Shown here: piece after piece, positions 7,724 to 16,013 of the stretch
Position numbering within the stretch: the first letter of the stretch is position 1
Layout of the letters: the number at the start of each line of letters is the position of its first letter
NCBI GenBank assembly: GCA_902363335.1
Contig: CABIZV010000001.1
Span: 372,001 to 436,000 of the forward strand
DNA: 64,000 nucleotides
Source: Enterobacteriaceae bacterium
GTDB taxonomy: Bacteria > Pseudomonadota > Gammaproteobacteria > Enterobacterales > Enterobacteriaceae
Direction: 5' to 3'
Notes under the pieces: model-generated
Told to the model about the DNA's origin: nothing
Database searches by the model: none
What the model saw: the letters and a program-made list of their open reading frames with translations, nothing else
Position numbers and translations under genes: made by a program

Positions 7724-9088
7724 TTAGTCGCACTGCACCTTAATGGCCAGACCGCCGCGAGACGTCTCGCGATATTTGGCGTTCATGTCCTTACCGGTTT
7801 CATACATGGTCTCAATGACTTTATCGAGCGACACGCGCGGTTCGCTGGTACGACGCATCGCCATACGCGAGGCGTTAATCGCTTTCACCGACGCAATAGC
7901 GTTACGCTCAATGCACGGCACCTGTACCTGACCGGCAACCGGATCGCAGGTGAGCCCCAGGTTATGCTCCATGCCAATTTCTGCCGCCACGCAGACCTGC
8001 TCTGGGCTGGCGCCCAGAATTTCAGCCAGACCGGCGGCCGCCATAGAGCAGGCAACGCCGACTTCACCCTGGCAGCCCACTTCGGCCCCGGAAATCGATG
8101 CGTTCATTTTGTACAGCGCGCCAATGGCCCCGGACGCGAGGAAATAACGGATATAGATTTCCGGCGTGACGGGTTCGATAAAGTGATCGTAGTAGGCGAG
8201 TACCGCAGGAACGATCCCACAGGCGCCGTTGGTTGGCGCAGTCACCACGCGGCCACCGGCAGCGTTCTCTTCGTTAACCGCCAGCGCAAACATGTTAACC
8301 CAGTCAACCACGTTCATCGGATCGTGAGACAGTTTATCGCTTGCCACCAGTAAACGACGTAAAGCAGAAGCGCGGCGCGGTACGCGCAGCGGCCCTGGCA
8401 GAATCCCTTCGGTATTCATCCCACGATCGATACAGGCGCGCATGGTCTGCCAGACGTTGCCAAAATAGTCTTCAATCTCTTGCTTACTGTGCAACGCCAG
8501 TTCGTTTTGCATAACCATCCCGGACAGCGACAGCCCGGTTTCTTTGCAGTAGCCGAGCATTTCAGTGGCGGAAGCAAACGGATAGGGTACCTGCACCGCA
8601 TTGCTGGCTTCTTTACCAAAGTGCTCTTCATCAACAATAAAACCGCCGCCGATGGAGTAATAGGTTTTGCTGTAGACGAGCGTCTCACCCGCCCAGGCGT
8701 GGATCTGCATGGCGTTTTCATGCAGCGACATATTTTCGCTACGAAAACGCATACCGTCATTGGCGGGGAAATCGACTTCGACGCGGCCTTGTGCCAGCAA
8801 TAAACGCCCGCGGGTTTCGACATCGCGAATAAACGCGGGAATGGCGTCAATATCAACGGTATCCGGCTGGTTGCCCGCCAGACCCATGATAATAGCGATA
8901 TCCGTATGGTGGCCTTTACCGGTGAGGGACAGTGAACCATAGACGTCGACGGCAACGCGCGTCACGTCATTAATCAGTCCCTTTTCGACCAGATCATCGA
9001 CGAACTGTTTGCCAGCCTTCATCGGCCCTACAGTATGGGAAGATGAGGGACCAATCCCCACCTTAAACATGTCGAATAGACTAATCAC
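7724..9088 (-). CDS. sdaA: L-serine deaminase I (L-serine ammonia-lyase)
   Basis: A 454-residue protein matching E. coli SdaA, which converts L-serine to pyruvate and ammonia using a 4Fe-4S cluster instead of PLP. The N-terminal beta domain has the conserved GIGPSSSHTVGPM. The alpha domain carries the cluster-binding cysteines in GAEVGCQGEVGVACSMAAAG and in the NLGLTCDPVAG / VQVPCIER segment. The length equals that of E. coli. It lies 165 bases beyond nudL, and an inverted repeat (CTATTCA...TGAATAG, about 9178-9206) sits in the gap. Confidence 0.96.
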   Translation of the reverse strand: MISLFDMFKVGIGPSSSHTVGPMKAGKQFVDDLVEKGLINDVTRVAVDVYGSLSLTGKGHHTDIAIIMGLAGNQPDTVDIDAIPAFIRDVETRGRLLLAQGRVEVDFPANDGMRFRSENMSLHENAMQIHAWAGETLVYSKTYYSIGGGFIVDEEHFGKEASNAVQVPYPFASATEMLGYCKETGLSLSGMVMQNELALHSKQEIEDYFGNVWQTMRACIDRGMNTEGILPGPLRVPRRASALRRLLVASDKLSHDPMNVVDWVNMFALAVNEENAAGGRVVTAPTNGACGIVPAVLAYYDHFIEPVTPEIYIRYFLASGAIGALYKMNASISGAEVGCQGEVGVACSMAAAGLAEILGASPEQVCVAAEIGMEHNLGLTCDPVAGQVQVPCIERNAIASVKAINASRMAMRRTSEPRVSLDKVIETMYETGKDMNAKYRETSRGGLAIKVQCD

Positions 9089-9253
9089 TTTAACACTCCT
9101 GAACAGGGTTGCCGCGTCGTTGCGGCAACGATGTAATAACTGCGCATAGTGTATGAGGGAACCCGGAAATCGGCTTAACTATTCACATGAATTTAACTAA
9201 TGAATAGCCTTGGTTTTACTAATGCAGAACACCGATGACCATCATAAGTATAG

Positions 9254-9832
9254 TCAGGGTTTCAGACCCACCTGTAGCGCTAGCTCACGAATGATGCCTG
9301 CGGTCATGCCCCAGACAAAATAGTGTTGATACCACGACAGCCAGACGCGGTGAGAATTGCCCCGGCGATGGATATCCAGCGGATGATAACGCCCCAGGCG
9401 CAGCGCTTCTGCAAGCGGCATCTCGAAAACAGAAGCCACCTCGTCTTCACAGGCATGATAGTGCAGGTCGGGCGGGATGACGCCGAGCACCGGAGTGACC
9501 TGAAACCCGGTGACGCTGTCCACGGGAGGCAGTACGCCAATGATATCAACGCATTCCGGTGGAATGGCCACCTCTTCATGCGCTTCACGCAGGGCGGCAG
9601 CAATCAGTGAAGCATCGCTGCTGTCCACCGCACCGCCGGGAAACGCCACCTGGCCGGGATGTTTGCGCAAACGCGCGGAGCGCTGCGTGAGCAGCAGGCC
9701 GGGCTGCGGACGGCGGACTATCGGAATCAGCACCGCGGCCTGACGAGCATTTAACGCAGCGCGGGTGGCCTGCGGGCGCAGTAGCTGAAAACGGGAAAGA
9801 AAATCATCCAGATCCAGCGCGTTGACGTCCAT
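9254..9832 (-). CDS. nudL: NudL (YeaB) Nudix hydrolase, CoA-pyrophosphatase type
   Basis: A 192-residue Nudix protein. The Nudix box is visible as GGAVDSSDASLIAAALREAHEE, with the REAHEEV core intact, preceded by RKHPGQVAFPGG, a motif of the CoA-diphosphatase branch. It matches E. coli YeaB/NudL in length and in gene order. The stop of pabB and this start are 2 bases apart, so the two are almost certainly cotranscribed. The physiological substrate is not settled for the E. coli protein. Confidence 0.93.
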   Translation of the reverse strand: MDVNALDLDDFLSRFQLLRPQATRAALNARQAAVLIPIVRRPQPGLLLTQRSARLRKHPGQVAFPGGAVDSSDASLIAAALREAHEEVAIPPECVDIIGVLPPVDSVTGFQVTPVLGVIPPDLHYHACEDEVASVFEMPLAEALRLGRYHPLDIHRRGNSHRVWLSWYQHYFVWGMTAGIIRELALQVGLKP

Positions 9833-9834
9833 GG

Positions 9835-11190
9835 TTATGACTCCAGTTGCGATAAGATACGATTAACTTTATCAAATGTTTCCTGATATTCAGCACCTTC
9901 TTCACTGTCAGCGACCAGACCTCCGCCTGCCGAACAGTAAAGCGTTCCTTCTGACGCCGTGACGGTACGGATAGTAATGCTGGTGTCCATGTTGCCGCAG
10001 ACGCTCAGGTAGCCAATGCTGCCACACCATGCGTTGCGTCGATGGGGTTCAAGCTCGTCGATAATTTCCATCGCACGCACTTTCGGCGCGCCGGTAATCG
10101 AGCCGCCGGGAAACGCCGCGCGTAACAGATCGGTGGCGTGAAGCCCGGCAGGCAGCGTTGCGGTAATGGTGCTGACTAAATGGTGCACCGCTGGGAAGGC
10201 TTCAACCACAAATAGCTCCGGCACCCGGACGCTGCCCGGTACGGCGACGCGGCCAATGTCGTTGCGCATCAGATCGACAATCATCAGATTCTCTGCGCGA
10301 TCTTTCGCGGAATGGGCCAGACGATTGGCCTGTTCGGCATCGGCTATTGGGTTGTCTAAGCGCGGTAACGTACCTTTAATCGGCCGCGTCTGGATTTGCC
10401 CTTGCTCAAGCTGAATAAATCGCTCAGGGGAGAGGCTCAAAATGGCGCTGTCATCGAAACGCAAAAAGGCGCTGAACGGCGCGCGGTTGGCGCGATTCAG
10501 GCGTACAAATGCCGCCCATTCATCCCCTTCATAGGATGCCTGAAAGCGTTGCGCCAGGTTGACCTGATAGCAGTCGCCGCTTTGCAGGTAAGCCTGCACC
10601 TGGCGGAATTTTTCACCGTACTGCTGGCGACTCATGTTCGACTGCCAGCGTGAAGTCAGTGCGAACGGCAGGGCGGTCGGCGCACGCTGCGCCTGTAACC
10701 ATGCCAGGCGCTCATTCACGTCCGTATAACTTAGCAGAGTCACGACCTGTCGATGATGGTCGACAATCAGCGCCCAGTCGTAAATGCCGACCGCCATATC
10801 CGGCACGCTAATATCCTGAGTTGCCCATTGTGGCAAACTTTCGAAACGGCGTCCGAGGTCATAACCCCAAAGCCCGACGGCCCCGCCAATAAACGGTAGT
10901 TCCGAAAGCGGAGTGTCGCTAAACGAACAATCCTCTAGCGCCTGTTGTAATAAGCGTAACGGGTCGTCATGAGAGGTTTTGGTTTTATCCGCATCGCTGA
11001 CCACGGTGATATCACCCCGCGTGACAAGCGTTTTACACGGTTGTGCCACGACAATATCGTAGCGGCTGTGCGGATGGTCTGCATGGCCGGAGTGCAGCAG
11101 CATCGCCCACGGCGAGGCGCTTAATGGCGCAAAATAGACTTCTGCGGCGTCGGGTTGCCAGGGAAGTGTCAGGGTTGAAGGGAGTAACAT
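9835..11190 (-). CDS. pabB: Aminodeoxychorismate synthase component I, PabB
   Basis: A 451-residue chorismate-binding enzyme (E. coli PabB has 453). With the PabA glutaminase it makes 4-amino-4-deoxychorismate, the precursor of p-aminobenzoate and folate. Visible signatures are PIKGTLPR with the PabB-specific Lys, SGDCYQVNLAQRF, RAENLMIVDLMRNDIGR, FPGGSITGAPK and GSIGYLS near the C-terminus. The N-terminal Trp-pocket region is present. It is divergent from yoaH, with 91 bases between the two starts, and is followed directly by nudL. Confidence 0.96.
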   Translation of the reverse strand: MLLPSTLTLPWQPDAAEVYFAPLSASPWAMLLHSGHADHPHSRYDIVVAQPCKTLVTRGDITVVSDADKTKTSHDDPLRLLQQALEDCSFSDTPLSELPFIGGAVGLWGYDLGRRFESLPQWATQDISVPDMAVGIYDWALIVDHHRQVVTLLSYTDVNERLAWLQAQRAPTALPFALTSRWQSNMSRQQYGEKFRQVQAYLQSGDCYQVNLAQRFQASYEGDEWAAFVRLNRANRAPFSAFLRFDDSAILSLSPERFIQLEQGQIQTRPIKGTLPRLDNPIADAEQANRLAHSAKDRAENLMIVDLMRNDIGRVAVPGSVRVPELFVVEAFPAVHHLVSTITATLPAGLHATDLLRAAFPGGSITGAPKVRAMEIIDELEPHRRNAWCGSIGYLSVCGNMDTSITIRTVTASEGTLYCSAGGGLVADSEEGAEYQETFDKVNRILSQLES

Positions 11191-11281
11191 GGTTTTTCAA
11201 TCAAGCCTTGTCTGTGCCGCCTATGGCGAATATCCGGGCAGCATGGAATAATAAGCGCCCACAATGTAGCAGGAGTCAATG

Positions 11282-11494
11282 ATGTTTGCAGGATTACCTT
11301 CACTAAACCATGAACAGCAGCAAAAAGCCGTTGACCGCATTCACGAACTGATGGCGCAAGGGATGCCGAGCGGGCAGGCCATTATGATCGTGGCCGAAGA
11401 GCTCCGCGCAAACCACACCGGTGAGCAGATTATTGCCCGGTTTGAGGATGAGGATGAAGATGAAGACCCGGCCAGTGAAGACGAAGACGAGTAA
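11282..11494 (+). CDS. yoaH: YoaH family protein with extended acidic tail
   Basis: A 70-residue protein matching E. coli YoaH (59 aa, unknown function) from FAGLPSLNHEQQQKAVDRI to IIARFEDEDE. It then runs on with a DEDPASEDEDE extension that E. coli lacks. AGGAG at 11271-11275 fits the ATG at 11282 better than the one at 11279. The acidic tail codons (GAGGATGAGGATGAAG) supply the purine-rich ribosome binding site and overlap the start of the next gene. Confidence 0.88.
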   Translation: MFAGLPSLNHEQQQKAVDRIHELMAQGMPSGQAIMIVAEELRANHTGEQIIARFEDEDEDEDPASEDEDE

Positions 11495-12227
11495 GCCAGT
11501 CGCGCGCTTGTTGAAACCTTTGCCGCTGGCGCTGGCTATCATGCCTGCGTTAGCCGCCGCACAGACCTCCTGTCAGCTGACCGATGCAAGCCTGACGTTA
11601 CAAAGTTACACCGCCGATCCCCACCAGGAACGCATTGCCATGTACTGGCGTAAACCCGATGGCAAGGATTATGGTTCCCTGCGTGCGCTGCTTTCCACCA
11701 TCAACGGCGACGGTCGCGTACGGATGGCGATGAACGGCGGTATCTACGATAAAACCTATGCACCGCTTGGTCTGTATATCGAAAACGGCCAGCAAAAGGT
11801 GGCGGTGAACCGCGCTTCCGGCGGCGGTAATTTCTTTATCAAACCCGGCGGCGTGTTTTATCTGCGTGGCGAGCAGGCGGGTATCGTTAGCCTGGATAAG
11901 CTTAAGTCGACCAAAGGCATGGATTATGCCGTTCAGTCCGGCCCGATGCTGATTGAAAACGGCGTTATCAACTGGCGGCTCAAACCGTCGGCCACCTCGC
12001 GTAAGCTGCGCAACGGCGTTGGCATTAACGCGCAGGGGAAGGTGGTATTTATGCAAAGCGCCCGGGAAACCAATTTCTATGATTTTGCTTGCTACGCCAA
12101 ATCCCGGCTTAACGTGCAGCAGATGCTCTATCTCGATGGCACCATTTCTAAAATGTACCAGCAGGGCGGCAGCGTGCCCTGGCAGTACTATCCTTTCGTC
12201 AGCATGATAACCGTTGAAAAACGCTAA
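11460..12227 (+). CDS. secreted phosphodiester glycosidase family protein (YigE/DUF2233-like)
   Basis: About 255 residues from the ATG at 11460. The N-terminus is strongly basic (MKTRPVKTKTSKPVARLLK), followed by a hydrophobic stretch ending LPLALAIMPALAAAQ, a clear signal peptide, so the protein should be periplasmic or secreted. The mature part carries motifs of the phosphodiester-glycosidase (NAGPA-like) fold: RMAMNGGIYDKTYAPLGLYI, DYAVQSGPMLIENG, RNGVGINAQGKVVFM and LYLDGTISKMY. The true start is uncertain because it lies within the yoaH tail; GTG at 11474 is an alternative. The gene is absent from this place in E. coli. Substrate unknown. Confidence 0.75.
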   Translation: MKTRPVKTKTSKPVARLLKPLPLALAIMPALAAAQTSCQLTDASLTLQSYTADPHQERIAMYWRKPDGKDYGSLRALLSTINGDGRVRMAMNGGIYDKTYAPLGLYIENGQQKVAVNRASGGGNFFIKPGGVFYLRGEQAGIVSLDKLKSTKGMDYAVQSGPMLIENGVINWRLKPSATSRKLRNGVGINAQGKVVFMQSARETNFYDFACYAKSRLNVQQMLYLDGTISKMYQQGGSVPWQYYPFVSMITVEKR

Positions 12228-12230
12228 AGA

Positions 12231-12252
12231 CGCCTTCCGCTGCCAGAAGGCG
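12231..12252. terminator. hairpin between convergent genes
   Basis: CGCCTTC-N8-GAAGGCG forms a seven-pair stem between the convergent YigE-like and heparinase-like genes. On the reverse strand it is followed by TCTTTAGCGTTTTT, so it may end the leftward lyase operon. Confidence 0.5.
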
Positions 12253-12257
12253 CGGCC

Positions 12258-14249
12258 CTAGAAAATCACATCCGGCAGCTGTGCAGGATCATCGTCCAGC
12301 GTGACGTGAACCACCCGCTCGCCGCGCCAGAACGAAACCTGCGTCCCCACGGACGTATGATGCACGCTCACTTCGGTTAACGGGGCCGATTTCGCCAAAT
12401 CCCACAGACAGACAAACCGCGCCTGCGGCAGGTGATTGCGCAACACCAGATAGCTAAGGTCGCTGATGGCCGGATTATTAGCAGCCAGCCCCTGCCATAG
12501 TTCACCGTCTCCAGCTAACCACAGCGCCACCGTATTACCATTGCGTGAGAAGTGGCGCGGCTGGCAGCCGTGCAGCGGCGTCATGGTGGAGTCGGTCATA
12601 TTCCGCAGCGGCCCGCTCAGGGAGAAAGGCTGCGGCGTGCCGCTTTGATCCAGCGCCTGTGCCGCCAGATGGAGCGTCCAGTCAAGCTGCTGACGATGCG
12701 GGTTTTCCACCGTCGACAGATCGATGAGCACATCGTCCAGCCACAGTAAACGGCGGCGAAAGCGGACATCGCGCCAGGCATCAACGTCCCACTCTACCCG
12801 CGAATGGCTGTTCAGTTCCGGTGGCGGTTTACCCCAGTCAACTTCGGTATCCAGCCAGAGATAATCCTCGCTCATATGCCAGCCCAGCACGTCCGGGGTC
12901 GCCGGAGGCTGGTTGGTCTGGTTGACCGCAAGCGTATTATGGGTCGCGCTGTTTTTATAGTAGTCATAATGCATCCGGGCACCGTAACCGGTGGTGCCCA
13001 AATCCGGCAGCAGCCAGCCATCGTGCTGCCAAAGCATCAGCCCCAACCGGTCATAGTGATCATGCTCACCGCCCCACGGACTGTGCTTAATTAACAGCGC
13101 ATGCTGCGGTCGGCGCCAGAGGGTGATACCGGCACCGGGGGCAAACAGCGACTCGTGCGGAATCAGCGCGGGCGTGCTTTCCGGCAGCGGCCTGTCGCGC
13201 CATAACAGCGTTTCACGTTCGTCAGGCATCTCATCGGTAAACTGCAACACGGCGGCGTACTGCGGGTCGTGCCAGATAAACCAGGCAAACTCGTAGAGAT
13301 CCCGGTGATGCAGTTTCTCCTGTCCGGCAAGGCAGTCGTTCAGCCGTGGGAAGGTGCCATCCGGCAGCAACAATGCGAGGGGAAACTTGAGCATCGGCTG
13401 ATACCACGGGCCATCAATCAGGCTCCAGCGGGTGCCACGGGCCAGTTTCTCGAACGCGAAGAATCCTTGTAGCGCGTAATAGTGGTAGTGCACCGATCCT
13501 TCAAACCACAAGCCTTCCGCCAGCAATCCATGCTCTAGCTGCCAGCGCAGACCGTAGGGTTGATTAACGGCAAACTCCAGAAGTTCTTCATCTTCAAGGA
13601 TAAACCCCAGCACGGCGAGCGCGGCGCTGATTTTCACCTCGTGATTATGAATCTGCGGGCTGCGATGCTCGCGTAAAAACGTCGCCGCGCAGCGCAGCAG
13701 ATTTTCGCTGATATGCTGCCGTTCACTGAATGTGACGCTGTCACGAATAAAATCGTAGCCCAGCGCCATCTCCAGAATACAGTTCGCCTCGCATAACGTC
13801 TGGGCATTCATTTTGCCCGGGCCGTTGTGGGGAATATCGCCATGAATTTCATAATCGGGATACACATCCGCATAGCCCATCAGCAAGGTGCGGACTTTAT
13901 CGCGATAGCGTGTTTCTCCGGTCAACTGCCACAGTAGCCCCAACTGCTGGCAGGCGCTGGCGTTGCGCCCGTTCATTTCTCGCCACCACGCCCCATCCCA
14001 CGGCTCGCCGCTAAAAATCTCACCGTCAACCGGGCAGGCGTGCTGATGAGGAGCGTCCGCCTGCCAGGTAAGCCGCACCCCATGGTGCGGGCAAAAATAG
14101 TACAGATTCCAGCTCGCAATCCCGGTTTGCGGGATACGAACGGCGGCGTCAAGCATCGGTTGTGCACTCTTCACGAGCTGTTCAATCAGACCGTTATTGC
14201 CGGCTGCACGTCTGGCAATGTCGGGCCATAGCCCAGAAAATTGTTTCAT
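12258..14249 (-). CDS. heparinase II/III-type polysaccharide lyase, cytoplasmic, probable exo-acting oligouronate lyase
   Basis: A 663-residue protein with no signal peptide. It has an N-terminal alpha/alpha toroid region and a C-terminal beta-sandwich of the heparinase II/III family. Candidate catalytic residues are in place: Asn202-His203 in IHNHE, Tyr257/258 in HYHYYAL and His396/His398 in GGEHDHYDRL. The set and spacing resemble the Asn-His-Tyr-His arrangement of PL15/PL17 oligoalginate lyases. An Asp-rich segment (WLLPDLGTTGYG, then ATHNTLAVN) follows. It starts at an ATG sharing one base with the stop of the preceding exported lyase gene (TGATG), so the two are translationally coupled. 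The likely task is trimming imported unsaturated oligouronides to monomers; the substrate is inferred, not known. Confidence 0.75.
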   Translation of the reverse strand: MKQFSGLWPDIARRAAGNNGLIEQLVKSAQPMLDAAVRIPQTGIASWNLYYFCPHHGVRLTWQADAPHQHACPVDGEIFSGEPWDGAWWREMNGRNASACQQLGLLWQLTGETRYRDKVRTLLMGYADVYPDYEIHGDIPHNGPGKMNAQTLCEANCILEMALGYDFIRDSVTFSERQHISENLLRCAATFLREHRSPQIHNHEVKISAALAVLGFILEDEELLEFAVNQPYGLRWQLEHGLLAEGLWFEGSVHYHYYALQGFFAFEKLARGTRWSLIDGPWYQPMLKFPLALLLPDGTFPRLNDCLAGQEKLHHRDLYEFAWFIWHDPQYAAVLQFTDEMPDERETLLWRDRPLPESTPALIPHESLFAPGAGITLWRRPQHALLIKHSPWGGEHDHYDRLGLMLWQHDGWLLPDLGTTGYGARMHYDYYKNSATHNTLAVNQTNQPPATPDVLGWHMSEDYLWLDTEVDWGKPPPELNSHSRVEWDVDAWRDVRFRRRLLWLDDVLIDLSTVENPHRQQLDWTLHLAAQALDQSGTPQPFSLSGPLRNMTDSTMTPLHGCQPRHFSRNGNTVALWLAGDGELWQGLAANNPAISDLSYLVLRNHLPQARFVCLWDLAKSAPLTEVSVHHTSVGTQVSFWRGERVVHVTLDDDPAQLPDVIF

Positions 14250-15487
14250 CAGTGGTTATCCTTGACCTCTGCCGATGCCGAAAGCGGCGCGATGAGCGTG
14301 GTGATATCGTCGGGATATTTCGCGCGCAGCCACTGTGCTTTTTCGCGGAACAACTTGTCATCCGGCCAGGCATGGGCGGCGGTAGCAATATTACGCAGCG
14401 CTTTTTTATCCTCCAGTTTGTCGAGATCTTTCCACGGCCACGGCGTATCGCTATTGATAAACTCGGCGATGTACTGATAGCCCTTGCGCAGGCTATGGTC
14501 GTCGAGGGTAAAGTTCCAGATATCGACGCCCGCTTTTTCGCCCAGACGCCCCAGACGGTTATAGGCTTCAAGATTAAAGTTGCTGTAATGCCACGGACGC
14601 GTGCGCTCAAGCTCCGCCATCTGGCGACCTTCAATATCAAACTGTCCGGCAATGCGCCGCAGCTGGGTGACATACAGACGCTTTTTCGCCTCGTCGGTTT
14701 TGCCGCTGAACAGGGCAAAAGTGGCAGCCTGCATATCAAAATAAGTCCCGTGATTGTTATGCCAGTTTTCTTCCTCAAAACCGTTCTGGCTAGTGGTCAT
14801 CCAGTGATAAAACTCGCCGAACCACGTTTTAAGCTCCGCCACTTCAGACTCGCTCAATGCGCCTGAAGATTGCAGCAGGGCGATAGCGTCCACCACCTCA
14901 ACCAGCGCCCGGCTGTCGATAATGCCAATCCCGCGTCCGGTATTTATGCCCGGGATCGCCTGGGCGTACTGCAGGTTTGGCGTCATGCGCGTTTCTGGAT
15001 TCAGGAACCAGTTTTTGATCTGCTCGGCGGCTTTATGCGCATAGCGACTGTCCTCAGAAAAATACCACGCCAGCGCCAGGGTGGAGACGTCGTTACTCAT
15101 CTTCACCAACCGATTTTTATCGGTGGCGTCGCTGTTGGCGTCCGGGTTGGTTTGACCATCCTTACGGATGTACGGCAGCCCGTCTTTGGTATTCGGGTCT
15201 GGCCACCAGTACGGCGGGAAGCTGTAGTAGTCATGCTTATTACCGCTGGCGGCGACCAGCGTTTTATCCATCACCGAAAACAGCGGGTGCTTCAAGGCGA
15301 GATCGGCTTTTTTTAACAGCGCGCTTTGTGCCTGGACAAAAAGGGGATCTTTGGCGGCTATTTGCTGGCGGCTAAACGCCAGAACTTTACCATCAATGGT
15401 ATAAGGCTCGGCGGCGTACAGCGATGTGCTTAGGCCGGAACACAGTAGCGCAAGCGCTAATATTCCAGGGCGAGGTATTGAGTTCAT
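14249..15487 (-). CDS. exported alginate-lyase-fold polysaccharide lyase
   Basis: 412 residues from the ATG at 15487. A signal peptide (MNSIPRPGILALALLCSGLS, cut after SLYAA) directs it to the periplasm or outside. The rest is an alginate-lyase (alpha/alpha barrel) domain with YYSFPPYWWPDP, DGLPYIRKDG, QAIPGINTGRGIGIIDSR, WHNNHGTYFD (Asn245-His246) and ELERTRPWHYSNFNLEA (Arg296, Tyr301). The Asn-His / Arg / Tyr set matches the catalytic layout of PL5-type and related lyases. It is the first gene of a leftward unit, overlapping the heparinase-type gene, and is divergent from an ABC importer. Its paralogue without signal peptide is at 20218-21360. It may act on alginate, glucuronan or another polyuronate. 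Confidence 0.75.
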   Translation of the reverse strand: MNSIPRPGILALALLCSGLSTSLYAAEPYTIDGKVLAFSRQQIAAKDPLFVQAQSALLKKADLALKHPLFSVMDKTLVAASGNKHDYYSFPPYWWPDPNTKDGLPYIRKDGQTNPDANSDATDKNRLVKMSNDVSTLALAWYFSEDSRYAHKAAEQIKNWFLNPETRMTPNLQYAQAIPGINTGRGIGIIDSRALVEVVDAIALLQSSGALSESEVAELKTWFGEFYHWMTTSQNGFEEENWHNNHGTYFDMQAATFALFSGKTDEAKKRLYVTQLRRIAGQFDIEGRQMAELERTRPWHYSNFNLEAYNRLGRLGEKAGVDIWNFTLDDHSLRKGYQYIAEFINSDTPWPWKDLDKLEDKKALRNIATAAHAWPDDKLFREKAQWLRAKYPDDITTLIAPLSASAEVKDNH

Positions 15488-16013
15488 CGTGATAACCCTT
15501 CTGCAAATAAGAGAAAAGATAACAACACAATTATACCTGCCGCGTATTTTAGAGGCATAAGAGACAGGCGGTTTAAATAAAAATAAAGTGTTTAAGAAAG
15601 CGATGCCGTGCAGTGTAAAAGACAAAGTGATTTTTTTTGTGATGAACATCAAGCTTATTGGCATGAATAAAAAATGACGTATTTAATGCTGCGTGAGTCA
15701 CAGAATTTAGCGTTTTTCTATTTTTGTTGATAAATTTAACAAATTGCGGAAAATATCATGACATTGATTTTAAAAGATAAAATATCCAAGTCACTTTTCT
15801 TGTCACTTTTCAGTGTGATCTGATTCAACTTTTTGATTTTTGAAATGCAATTTCTTTTTTGTGTGGTTGTATTAGAAAATACATTTCTATCTAATGATTG
15901 AAAATATTTTTTACGCATCTTGTATTAATAACAGAATGCTATTCATTTCATTTGAAAATGCATTTATTGCGAATTTAATTACCTTTGTGCCCAACAATAA
16001 AGGATATGCAATC
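15488..16013. promoter_or_regulatory. AT-rich divergent control region of the lyase/ABC locus
   Basis: 526 bases, distinctly AT-rich, with no gene I can support. Two CRP-like sites are visible: TGTGA-N6-TCAAG at 15638-15653 and TGTGA-N6-TCAAC at 15814-15829. A perfect interrupted palindrome TGTATT-AGAA-AATACA lies at 15868-15883, about 130 bases before the binding-protein start. These are the expected ingredients of catabolite control plus a specific repressor, but no regulator gene is present nearby. Confidence 0.4.

Noticed and set aside
9178..9206. Intrinsic terminator after nudL (CTATTCA...TGAATAG)
   Set aside because: The stem is short and AT-rich with a long loop and no U-run; it may equally be a regulator site in the sdaA promoter. 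Not strong enough to list.
12258..15487. A true heparin-degrading operon
   Set aside because: Heparinase II/III is the name of a broad fold family. The partner enzymes have the alginate-lyase fold and no sulfatases are present, so a non-sulfated polyuronate is more likely.
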